Below are positions 27,178 through 34,440 of a DNA stretch of 64,000 nt, piece by piece. Location of the stretch: assembly GCA_029262065.1 (NCBI GenBank), contig JAJDAC010000053.1, positions 19,207 through 83,206 on the forward strand. The letters are read 5' to 3'. The first letter of the stretch is position 1, and each line of letters opens with the position of its first letter. The stretch comes from Candidatus Krumholzibacteriota bacterium. GTDB lineage: Bacteria; Krumholzibacteriota; Krumholzibacteriia; JAJRXK01. Both the position numbers and the translations under genes were made by a program. Below the pieces are notes generated by a model. That model searched no databases, had not been told where the DNA came from, and saw only the letters and a program-made list of their open reading frames with translations.

Positions 27178-27459
27178 CTACGCCACCACTTCGACGCCCT
27201 TCCAGAACGCCACATGATCTTTGATCTGAGCGGCCGCGTCTTTGGGATCGGCGTAGTACCAGGCGGCGCCTTCGTTGACCTCACCATCGACCACCACGTC
27301 GTAGTAGCTGGCCTGGCCCTTCCAGGGGCACACGGTCATCTGTCCGCTGGGACGTACGTGATCGGCTGCGATCGCGCTGGGCGGGAAGTAGTGGTTTCCC
27401 TCAACGGTGACCGTGGTCTCGCTCTCGGCGATCACGGCCCCTTTCCACATGGCCTTCAT
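27178..27459 (-). CDS. DUF427 domain-containing protein
   Basis: A 93-residue single-domain protein with the DUF427 hallmarks MKAMWKGAVIAES, HYFPPSAI, CPWKGQASYYDV and AWYYADPKDAA..IKDHVAFWKGVEV. The fold is a small beta-barrel of unknown function. It ends 22 bases before the egtB start and shares its direction, so an operon DUF427-egtB-nitrilase is likely. GGAG lies about ten bases ahead of the ATG. Confidence 0.9.
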   Translation of the reverse strand: MKAMWKGAVIAESETTVTVEGNHYFPPSAIAADHVRPSGQMTVCPWKGQASYYDVVVDGEVNEGAAWYYADPKDAAAQIKDHVAFWKGVEVVA

Positions 27460-27642
27460 CGGTGCGGTCTCCAGGAGGGGGAGGTGAAAGTCATTCCAGG
27501 TCAGTATAGGGAGTCAGCGACGTGAAGCCCAGAAACCGCCGAAATCGGCCGATCGAACCCGGTTCGAGACCCTCCGGCGGCAATGGCCGCCTTCCTCTGG
27601 CCGACCACGGTGGCCTGCCGTATCATTGCGCCTCCACACCTG

Positions 27643-27670
27643 GGAACTGCCACGGGAAGCCTTTGTGACT
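27643..27670 (+). promoter_or_regulatory. Possible ECF-type promoter upstream of the second sigma operon
   Basis: GGAACT is followed after 16 bases by GTGACT, 40 bases before the sigma gene. GGAAC-type -35 elements are common for autoregulated ECF sigma factors. Only one site was seen, so this is tentative. Confidence 0.3.
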
Positions 27671-27707
27671 TCTCGACTTCGCCACTGTCCTGAACTAGGA
27701 CGGGTAC

Positions 27708-28304
27708 GTGACCCGATTTGCAGACATGCCCGACGAGGCCCTGGTAACCATGGCCCGCGAGTCCCCCGAGGGGGACTTACGAGCGTTTGAGGAACTCGTG
27801 CGTCGACATCAGACGCCGGTGTCCACGAATTGTCGTTACCTGAGCCGCTCGGAAACCGACGCCGAGGACCTGGCCCAGGAGGTCTTCATGAAGGCCTACT
27901 TTGGCCTGGCCAGTTTCGAGGGCCGGTCGCCGTTTGGAGCGTGGGTCAAGCGCATCAAGGTGAACCACTGCCTCAACTTCATTCGAAAGAAGAAGGGGCA
28001 GTCGTTCGTCGACGTCGACGAAGATTACATGGAGAGCGAACCGGCGTTGCAGGTCAACCCGGTGGCTGATCGACTGCTCGAGCAGATGACGCAGCGAGAG
28101 CGAATCCGTGAGGTTCTCGATTCGCTGCCCGATACGTTGCGGGTGCCGCTCATCCTCCGTGATCACGATGGCTTGGCGTACGAAGAGATCGCCGAGCAGA
28201 TGAAGATCGGGTTGTCGGCCACGAAGATGCGCATCAAGCGAGCGCGGGAAGAATTTCGCGCGCGGTACACGCAGCTGGAGCAGGCCCAGGACGGAATACC
28301 ATGA
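27708..28304 (+). CDS. ECF RNA polymerase sigma factor (RpoE-like)
   Basis: A 198-residue ECF sigma factor from GTG 27708. Region 2 is FEELVRRHQTPVSTNCRYLS and ETDAEDLAQEVFMKAYFGLA, and region 4 is LPDTLRVPLILRDHDGLAYEEIAEQMKI with the recognition helix GLSATKMRIKRAREEFRARY. It overlaps the next gene by four bases (ATGA) and heads a run of envelope genes (two MscS-like proteins, OmpA lipoprotein, LEA lipoprotein). A cytoplasmic small protein takes the place normally held by the anti-sigma factor. Confidence 0.92.
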   Translation: MTRFADMPDEALVTMARESPEGDLRAFEELVRRHQTPVSTNCRYLSRSETDAEDLAQEVFMKAYFGLASFEGRSPFGAWVKRIKVNHCLNFIRKKKGQSFVDVDEDYMESEPALQVNPVADRLLEQMTQRERIREVLDSLPDTLRVPLILRDHDGLAYEEIAEQMKIGLSATKMRIKRAREEFRARYTQLEQAQDGIP

Positions 28305-28549
28305 ACGAGGACGAAATAGATATCGATCCGGGCGAGCCCATCGCCGAACTGGCCGATCTGGCCGAGCCGGCGCCGCAATCGCTTTTGGGTCGTGTACGGG
28401 CCGGAATCGACCGCAAGGTGTTCGGTAGCCAGCTGCTCGACCTCACTGGTCCCGTGCTTGGCCACACACTCATGGAATTCCTGTCGATGATCTTCGAATT
28501 CTTCTCGAGCGGGAAAGCCGAGAACGACCAGGAGGAACCTCGTGAATGA
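28301..28549 (+). CDS. Small acidic protein in anti-sigma position
   Basis: An 82-residue protein with an acidic N-terminus (NEDEIDIDPGEPIAELADLAEP), an amphipathic middle (SLLGRVRAGIDRKVFGSQLLDLTGPVL) and a possible helix FLSMIFEFFSS. It has no cysteine cluster and no clear transmembrane helix. It is ATGA-coupled to the sigma gene and overlaps the following channel gene by eight bases, which places it where anti-sigma factors usually sit. I do not recognise the family; a novel anti-sigma or membrane-recruiting partner is possible. Confidence 0.7.
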   Translation: MNEDEIDIDPGEPIAELADLAEPAPQSLLGRVRAGIDRKVFGSQLLDLTGPVLGHTLMEFLSMIFEFFSSGKAENDQEEPRE

Positions 28550-29363
28550 AAACGTGGGCATCCGCGAATCCCTGACTGAAATCTACCACCAACTGTCGCA
28601 GTTCGTGGTGGACCTGGTACCGCGATTGGTCACCGGCCTGGCCGTGTTGATCATCGGCATCATTCTGGCCAAAATCCTCGAAAAGGTCGTGGGCGGCACG
28701 CTGTCGCGCATCAAATTCGACGCCGCTATGGAACGCGTGGGGCTAACGAACACGCTGCAGGGCGTGGGCGTGAAACAAGAACCCAGCCGCGCGGTAGCCC
28801 GACTCATCTACTTGTTGTTGGTCATCCTGTTTCTGCAATCGGCGGCCAACGCCGTGGGGCTGGCGGTCATCAGCCAGGCCATCGAATCGTTCTTCGCCTA
28901 CCTGCCCAACCTCGTCGCGGCCGTGCTCATCATTCTATTGGGCAACACCGTGGGTCAATTCGCGCGCCGCGCCGTCGAGCAGTCCGGACGTGACTCGGGG
29001 CTGGACTACGCGCCCGCGTTGGGGCGCGCGGTGTCGGCTTCGATCCTGTTCATCGTGGCCATCATGGCCATCACCCAGCTGGGCATCGACACCGCGATGA
29101 TCAATACCATCGTAATAATCTCGCTGGCCGGCAGCGCGGCCGCGTTCGCGCTGAGCTTCGGCTTGGGAACACGTGAGATCACGCGCAACATCGTGGCCGG
29201 TTTCTACCTGCGAAAACTCATGCGCGCCGGCGACGAGGTCGAAGCGCTTGGCGAATCGGGTACGTTGACCGCGATCACAGCCACCAAGACCGTGCTGGAA
29301 CGGGACGGCAGACTTACTACACTTCCGAACAGTCAGCTTATTGATAGTACCGTACGGAGATAG
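28542..29363 (+). CDS. Mechanosensitive-channel-like membrane protein (TM helix repeat)
   Basis: A 273-residue protein from GTG 28542. About five transmembrane helices are visible, for example LVTGLAVLIIGIILAKIL, ARLIYLLLVILFLQSAANAV, LPNLVAAVLIILLGNTVG and ILFIVAIMAITQLGI, followed by a small beta domain (EVEALGESGTLTAITATKTV and PNSQLIDSTV) that matches the MscS beta region. Similar proteins with conserved TM-helix repeats are annotated as MscS-related. It lacks the full C-terminal MscS cytoplasmic vestibule. It is followed closely by a standard MscS gene, so the two may work together. Confidence 0.78.
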   Translation: MNENVGIRESLTEIYHQLSQFVVDLVPRLVTGLAVLIIGIILAKILEKVVGGTLSRIKFDAAMERVGLTNTLQGVGVKQEPSRAVARLIYLLLVILFLQSAANAVGLAVISQAIESFFAYLPNLVAAVLIILLGNTVGQFARRAVEQSGRDSGLDYAPALGRAVSASILFIVAIMAITQLGIDTAMINTIVIISLAGSAAAFALSFGLGTREITRNIVAGFYLRKLMRAGDEVEALGESGTLTAITATKTVLERDGRLTTLPNSQLIDSTVRR

Positions 29364-29461
29364 GCCGAGCGGGAACGCGCTGCTTTGACGTGGCGTTCAT
29401 CCTCTGTTAAAACCACCGCCGACCTGAAACCGCAGTAGCAACGGCCCGGGGGACATTCAGT

Positions 29462-30286
29462 ATGGACAAGATCGACATGGCAACGGTTTTGCCGCAGCTC
29501 GTGGAGTTCGCCACCACGTACGGTATCCGCGTGGTGGGCGCCATTGTCATTCTGATCGTCGGTCGCATCGCGTCCGGCGTGATTGGTGGCGCGGTGCGCA
29601 AGGGGCTCCAGAAGCGGAACACAGCCGACGGTATTGTCGGCTTCGTATCCAGCCTGGTCCGTTTCGCCGTGCTGGCGTTCGCGATCATTGCCGCGCTCAG
29701 CAAATTCGGCGTGGAGACCACGTCATTCGTGGCTGTCATGGGTGCCGCGGGCTTCGCGGTGGGAATGGCCCTACAGGGCTCATTGGGCAACTTCGCGGCC
29801 GGAATCCTCATTCTGGCGTTCCGACCGTTCAAGGTGGGCGACGTCATCGAGGCGGCGGGATCAAAGGGGAAAGTCAACGAGATCGGGATTTTCACTACGA
29901 TCCTGAACACGCCCGACAACCAGAAAATCATCATTCCCAACGGCGCGGTCACCAGCGGAACCATCACCAACATCAACGCATATGATACACGCCGTGTGGA
30001 CCTTGTGGCCGGAATTGGCTACGGTGACGACATTGCCAAGGCCAAAAGCGTCCTTGAAAGCCTGGTGGGCAAGCACCCCAAGGTGCTGAAGGACCCGGCC
30101 CCGACCATCGAAGTAAACGCACTCGCCGATTCGTCCGTGAACTTCGTAGTAAGACCCTGGGTCAACACCCCAGACTACTGGGCTGTCTATTACGACCTGA
30201 CCCGAAGCATCAAAGAAGAATTCGATCGCAACGGAATCAGCATTCCGTTCCCCCAACGCGATGTGCATGTGCACAACGTGAACTAA
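29462..30286 (+). CDS. Small-conductance mechanosensitive channel MscS
   Basis: A 274-residue MscS. TM1 and TM2 are VVGAIVILIVGRIASGVI and LVRFAVLAFAIIAALSKF; the pore helix TM3 reads SFVAVMGAAGFAVGMALQGSLGNFAAGILI with the Ala/Gly packing pattern. The beta domain follows (FRPFKVGDVIEAAGSKGKVN, IIIPNGAVTSGTITNIN), then the alpha/beta vestibule ending FPQRDVHVHN. It opens under membrane tension to release solutes on hypo-osmotic shock. Fits an envelope-stress operon with the upstream ECF sigma. Confidence 0.93.
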   Translation: MDKIDMATVLPQLVEFATTYGIRVVGAIVILIVGRIASGVIGGAVRKGLQKRNTADGIVGFVSSLVRFAVLAFAIIAALSKFGVETTSFVAVMGAAGFAVGMALQGSLGNFAAGILILAFRPFKVGDVIEAAGSKGKVNEIGIFTTILNTPDNQKIIIPNGAVTSGTITNINAYDTRRVDLVAGIGYGDDIAKAKSVLESLVGKHPKVLKDPAPTIEVNALADSSVNFVVRPWVNTPDYWAVYYDLTRSIKEEFDRNGISIPFPQRDVHVHNVN

Positions 30287-30315
30287 CAAGAACCCTCCAC
30301 CCGGAGAAATTGAAC

Positions 30316-30978
30316 ATGCGACGTTTAGTAAGTTTGGCCCTGGTAGTGGCCATGATTGCAGCCGTTCCCGGCTGTTCCACCAAGAGCGGCGCCATTGTCG
30401 GCGCCGGTACCGGTGGCGTTATTGGCGGAGTCATCGGTAGCCGATCGGGCAACACCGCCGTGGGTGCCATTCTGGGTGCCGCCATCGGTGGTGCCGCCGG
30501 TGCCGTCATTGGCAACTACATGGATGATCAGGCCGAAGAGATCGAACGCGATCTCGAAGGAGCCACGGTTGAGCGCGTGGGTGAAGGCATCAAGATCACG
30601 TTCGACTCGGGCATCCTGTTCGACGTGAATCGCTCTGACCTTCAGCCCCAGGCACAGACCAACCTGGCGAACCTGGCCACCATTCTGAAGAAGTACGACG
30701 ACACCGAGATCCTGATCGAGGGTCACACCGATGCCGACGGTTCCGAAGAGCACAACATGAACCTGTCGCGCAGCCGCGCGCAGTCGGTGGCCAACAACCT
30801 GGCCGGCGCCCAGGTCAGCGCTACCCGGTTCACCATCATGGGCTACGGCGAAAGCCAGCCTATTGCCTCCAACGAATCGTCGGTAGGCAAGCAGCAGAAC
30901 CGACGCGTCGAACTGGCCATCATGGCCAACGACGAGCTGAAGAAGGTGGCCGAGCGCGAAGCCGGCGGCGGTCGATGA
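30316..30978 (+). CDS. OmpA-family lipoprotein with glycine zipper
   Basis: A 220-residue protein from ATG 30316, with GGAGAAA before it; an upstream TTG is less likely. The signal sequence ends AAVPGC, giving a lipid anchor. Then comes a glycine-zipper segment (IVGAGTGGVIGGVIGS, GAILGAAIGGAAGAVIGNYM) and a C-terminal OmpA peptidoglycan-binding domain with ILIEGHTDADGSEEHNMNLS, RSRAQSVANNL and QQNRRVELAI. It should tether the outer membrane to peptidoglycan. It overlaps the LEA-type lipoprotein gene as ATGA. Confidence 0.92.
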   Translation: MRRLVSLALVVAMIAAVPGCSTKSGAIVGAGTGGVIGGVIGSRSGNTAVGAILGAAIGGAAGAVIGNYMDDQAEEIERDLEGATVERVGEGIKITFDSGILFDVNRSDLQPQAQTNLANLATILKKYDDTEILIEGHTDADGSEEHNMNLSRSRAQSVANNLAGAQVSATRFTIMGYGESQPIASNESSVGKQQNRRVELAIMANDELKKVAEREAGGGR

Positions 30979-31835
30979 TCTCGTTCCGCACACGTTTGGG
31001 TGGGGTGATGCTCGTTATGGGCATCACCCTGCTTTCCGGCTGCGCTTCGGTCGTGGACGCGTTACGCGATGCTTCGATGCGACCTTCGGCCAGCATCACC
31101 GGTACACGCCTGGCCGACCTGAACCTGCAGGCCGTGGATCTGGTGTTCGACATCCAGATCACCAACCCCATGACCGTCGCCCTGCCGTTGGTCGACATCG
31201 GGTTCGGCCTGGCTACCGACGCCGAGATTTTTCTCAGCGGACGCACCGCCATGCAGGGCAGCGTGCCCGCCGGCGGCAACCGCACCATCCAGCTACCGAT
31301 TTCCGTCGACTTCTCGGAAACCCTCGACCTGCTGTCGCGCCTGCGACCGGGCCAGGTGGTTCCGTACACCGCCAGCCTTACGTTGGCCGTCGACGCACCC
31401 GGACTGGGCCCGCTCGAACTCCCGTTGAATACCACCGGCGAGTTTCCCATTCCCAACGCACCGTCGGTCGACCTGGGCAAGGTCGAGTGGACCAACTTCT
31501 CGTTGAACTCGATCGCCGGCGTCATGAACGTCGACATCGGCAACACCAACGAATTTCCGTTCGAACTCAGCGACCTTTCCTATTCGCTGTCGCTGGCCGG
31601 GGCCGATGTCACGCAGGGCGTGATGGACCAGGCCACGTCGTTCGCGGCCAAGGAAAAGTCCACGCTGCGGATCCCCATTGGGTTCTCACCGCTGCAGCTG
31701 GGCGTGGGTCTGTTCAACGCGTTGAAAGAGTCGGATACCAGTTACAACATGGCTGGGAATCTTTCTTTGGATACGCAGTTTGGGAAGTTGGATTTGCCGT
31801 ATGACAAGTCTGGGAGTACGGAGATGACGCGGTAA
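30975..31835 (+). CDS. LEA type 2 (WHy/LEA14) lipoprotein
   Basis: A 286-residue protein with signal sequence ending LLSGC. Two immunoglobulin-like WHy/LEA14 repeats are visible: residues about 45-165 (TRLADLNLQAVDLVFDIQIT, NPMTVALPLVDIGFGLATD) and 165-280 (VEWTNFSLNSIAGVMNVDIG, NTNEFPFELSDLSYSLSLAG). LEA14 proteins are linked to desiccation and stress tolerance; bacterial lipid-anchored versions are probably periplasmic. Last gene of the stress-type run and overlapping the OmpA gene by four bases. A large inverted repeat follows. Confidence 0.88.
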   Translation: MISFRTRLGGVMLVMGITLLSGCASVVDALRDASMRPSASITGTRLADLNLQAVDLVFDIQITNPMTVALPLVDIGFGLATDAEIFLSGRTAMQGSVPAGGNRTIQLPISVDFSETLDLLSRLRPGQVVPYTASLTLAVDAPGLGPLELPLNTTGEFPIPNAPSVDLGKVEWTNFSLNSIAGVMNVDIGNTNEFPFELSDLSYSLSLAGADVTQGVMDQATSFAAKEKSTLRIPIGFSPLQLGVGLFNALKESDTSYNMAGNLSLDTQFGKLDLPYDKSGSTEMTR

Positions 31836-32207
31836 GTGCCGGGGGCGATAGGGCCGGGCGCGATGGGATGAATAGGTGCGTCTTCACTTAGCTGTCCCGG
31901 CAAATAGCATTGAGCTCTGCATTCTTGGCATCGGAGCGCCGGGATCAGAATCGTTCAGCCGCACCTATTCATCCCATCGCGCCCTGCTTCGCAGGTTTGC
32001 TTCGCAGGTTTGCTCTGTAGCGTTCCCGCCGGCCCGGTAGCCCTCGACCAGACTAGTCGGCCCGGCGAAGACCTCCTTCTGCGGGTCGAATGTTCACCCG
32101 GGTAACCTGTTGTAATTAAGCAAACTAGATTTTCGGAACGCGATCGTCGGGCGAGCGTGGAGTGGGGCCCTGTATGATTATGGGGTCCCCAACGTTCGGG
32201 TCTCCCT
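31836..32207. other. Intergenic region with inverted-repeat element and 13-bp tandem repeat
   Basis: 372 bases without a gene. Besides the inverted-repeat element it contains two tandem copies of GCTTCGCAGGTTT (31986-32011). The last 100 bases are plain leader sequence before the next gene with AT-richer patches (TGTAATTAAGCAAAC) that may hold its promoter. Confidence 0.6.
31856..31984. repeat. Element with perfect 25-bp inverted repeats (MITE- or REP-like)
   Basis: Arms at 31856-31880 and 31960-31984 are exact reverse complements over 25 bases (core GATGAATAGGTGC). The 79-base interior carries a second nested pair TCCCGGC/GCCGGGA (31895-31901 and 31938-31944). No coding capacity. The exact arms suggest a mobile miniature element or a palindromic repeat mobilised by a REP-associated transposase; an unusually large terminator hairpin is the alternative, but no T-run follows. 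Confidence 0.7.
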
Positions 32208-32870
32208 ATGCAGCTCTCCCTCGCTCTACATCTTGCTCGGTTGCTCTTGGTTGTTGCGTTGCTCATGTGTGGGGCGGCGCCATCGATCGGTGCGGGGCTT
32301 TCGTCTCGGTTTCCGGTGGCCACGCCGGGCCTGGCGGTGGTGTTGGGGGAGATCGTCGACTTCCAGACGCCGTTGGTTCTTTCGGGTGATGGGCCGGCGT
32401 ACTATTCCAGGGTGACCATCGAGGTCGATCGTTGGATCGTCGGTGACGACGCTCAGCACGCGCCCCGGTTTGTCGATGCTATTACTCTGGGCGCGATTTG
32501 GCGGGAAGGCGGGGCGTTCGTGAGTCGCACTGGGCTCGATACCTCCGGCGGCGAACATCTCTTTGAGCGGCCGGGAAATACCGTGCTGGCCATCGCCGCG
32601 ATCAGTCCGGCCAATGACACCGGACAGCTTCCGCTGGAGTGGCAGGACCAACGCTTTCTGGGTTTCATGCGCCATCTGCCCGAAGGCACTTCTTCGATGG
32701 ACCAGGTCGTGCAGCGACGCACGCGCGTGGACCTGCGACCGGCTCTGCACCTGGGGCCCAGGTCGTATTTCGATCCGCGCAACATCGATGAGTCGTTTGA
32801 GGACGACGGGCGAACATTGGAACAGCTGATCGACGAGATCCTGGCGTTCTACGACCTCACCAAGCACTGA
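32208..32870 (+). CDS. Exported hypothetical protein
   Basis: A 220-residue protein with a clear signal peptide (MQLSLALHLARLLLVVALLM, cleavage near SIGA). The mature part contains VVLGEIVDFQTPLVLSGDG and YYSRVTIEVDRWIVGDD, a beta-rich stretch resembling small secreted domains that carry a '-GEI-x(10)-VxxWL-G-' pattern, and an acidic C-terminus (FEDDGRTLEQLIDEILAFYD). I do not recognise the family. It stands alone between the repeat element and a convergent GNAT gene. Confidence 0.65.
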   Translation: MQLSLALHLARLLLVVALLMCGAAPSIGAGLSSRFPVATPGLAVVLGEIVDFQTPLVLSGDGPAYYSRVTIEVDRWIVGDDAQHAPRFVDAITLGAIWREGGAFVSRTGLDTSGGEHLFERPGNTVLAIAAISPANDTGQLPLEWQDQRFLGFMRHLPEGTSSMDQVVQRRTRVDLRPALHLGPRSYFDPRNIDESFEDDGRTLEQLIDEILAFYDLTKH

Positions 32871-32912
32871 TCGGTTCGGGAGACGGGACCCGGGTCCCAT
32901 TCTGGATCCGTC

Positions 32913-33704
32913 CTAGACCGCCCAGACATACATGGGAATCCGGCAGTACTCCCGAAACCCCAGGTTCCGGTACAACCGCGCACCCTGCGAAGACGCATGC
33001 AACACGCCCAGGTGCATACCCGCGGCCCGCGCGTCCAACAGAGCGGCCAGTGTCACCGCGGTGGCGAACCCACGCCCGCGATGCTGGGGCAACGTGCCCA
33101 CGTTGTACAGCCCGGCCACGCCGTCGCCCAGCACCAGGCTCGCACATACCACGGGCACGTCGGCTTCCCAACCTACGTAGTGGGTTACATCACACCCCAG
33201 GCCAAACTCGGCCCCGCTCATGTACTCGAGTAGAAAATCGCGGCCTTCGCTGGGGAAATCGAAACTGGCCATGAACGGTCGCGTCCACGGCAACAGGGCT
33301 TCCGCACGAACCGGTCGCTCGATGCGCAAAGGGACGGTGTCGCCGCGCACCGTCAGGTCACTCAGCTCGCGCGCCATGCCCACCAGCTGGGACGACCAGG
33401 CCAGCCCCTCCACTCCCAACAACCTGGCCATGTCCGACTGATCGTCTCCCGTGCCCACGCACCAGATCATGGGCGCCTTGTGGCTTCGAAAGAATTCCAG
33501 GTGTTGGGCGACCGCCGCTTCGGGATCGCTCAGGTTCTGGCTGAACACGCCGTTGAACATGGGAACCGGTGCGTCGGCGAACCAGCGTACGAGGCCTGGC
33601 TCACGATGAAATCGCATGGACGGTGAGCTACCAAAGCGTGGCCAGAAACTGCGAAACTGCTCTTCGATGCAGACCCGCGTTTCGACTGGCGATGACGCCG
33701 CCAT
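32913..33704 (-). CDS. GNAT family N-acetyltransferase
   Basis: A 263-residue protein. The C-terminal half has the GNAT acetyl-CoA site VGTLPQHRGRGFATAVTLAAL and the C-terminal segment MHLGVLHASSQGARLYRNLGFREY. The N-terminal half is an extra acetyltransferase-like domain without the P-loop, a common two-domain arrangement. The substrate is unknown. Its start shares one base with the stop of the MOSC gene (TGATG), so the pair is coupled. Confidence 0.85.
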   Translation of the reverse strand: MAASSPVETRVCIEEQFRSFWPRFGSSPSMRFHREPGLVRWFADAPVPMFNGVFSQNLSDPEAAVAQHLEFFRSHKAPMIWCVGTGDDQSDMARLLGVEGLAWSSQLVGMARELSDLTVRGDTVPLRIERPVRAEALLPWTRPFMASFDFPSEGRDFLLEYMSGAEFGLGCDVTHYVGWEADVPVVCASLVLGDGVAGLYNVGTLPQHRGRGFATAVTLAALLDARAAGMHLGVLHASSQGARLYRNLGFREYCRIPMYVWAV

Positions 33705-34366
33705 CAGGCTTCCGCTTGGGCTTCTTCGCTATCGCCCAAGCGCTCGTCGAATTCATCGCGCCAGCGGGGCGACAGTCCGGGGACCGCCACCGCGCGCCGC
33801 ATACCCGCGTGATCGGTCTTGTCGAAGTGCATGAGTCGTAGTACCTGACGGACGGTAACGCCGGCGGGATCGCGTTGCTCCACCGAGACGGCATCGCCCG
33901 ACTGCACGTGGCCCGGCTCCACAACCCGCAGGTAGAAGCCGGTGTATTCGCTACGCAGAAACGCGCGGGGCAGGTCGGCCCGATCCAGGCGCAGGCCCAG
34001 TTTGAAGCACGGCGTGCGCGGCTGGGTGACTTCCAACAAGCACTCGCCAATGCGGTAGATGTCGCCGATGCACACGATGTCTTCGGACATTCCCGCGGTG
34101 GTGAGATTCTCGCCGAACGACCCGGGCTTCAGCTCGCCCAGCTCGTATTCGTCCTGCCAGGTGGCGTAGTTCTCGTGTCCAAAAGCGTACACCGCCTGGT
34201 AGACACCACCGTGGCTCTTTGAATCGGCCTGCGTGTCGCCTTCGAGTTGCATTTCGCCCACGTGAACGGGCCCGGACACGGGCTCCTTGAATATCGCCGT
34301 GCTGAGCGTTCGCCCGTCATGCTCTACCTCGCGGGGTAGTCCAACGTTGACCGAAAGGATCTGCAA
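33704..34366 (-). CDS. MOSC domain-containing protein (YiiM-like)
   Basis: A 220-residue protein from TTG 34366, chosen because GGAGG lies seven bases upstream and similarity to the family begins there. The MOSC core is seen in KSHGGVYQAVYAFGHENYATWQ, PGSFGENLTTAGMSEDIVCI and LLEVTQPRTPCFKLGLRLDR, including the conserved cysteine expected to carry sulfur. YiiM-like MOSC proteins reduce N-hydroxylated bases with a molybdenum cofactor. The C-terminal helical part (VTVRQVLRLMHFDKTDH) matches the 3-alpha domain of this subfamily. Translationally coupled to the GNAT gene. Confidence 0.88.
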   Translation of the reverse strand: MQILSVNVGLPREVEHDGRTLSTAIFKEPVSGPVHVGEMQLEGDTQADSKSHGGVYQAVYAFGHENYATWQDEYELGELKPGSFGENLTTAGMSEDIVCIGDIYRIGECLLEVTQPRTPCFKLGLRLDRADLPRAFLRSEYTGFYLRVVEPGHVQSGDAVSVEQRDPAGVTVRQVLRLMHFDKTDHAGMRRAVAVPGLSPRWRDEFDERLGDSEEAQAEA

Positions 34367-34440
34367 GCGGGCACCTCCAGAAGGAATTCCAAGATACCAG
34401 ATAGCCTCCAAAAGGAAACGTAAGGAACTCGAAATCTGTC

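Noticed and set aside
27540..27600. tRNA gene suggested by a GGTTCGAGACC-like motif
   Set aside because: No matching acceptor or anticodon stem; the motif is part of a short CGAACCCGGTTCG palindrome.
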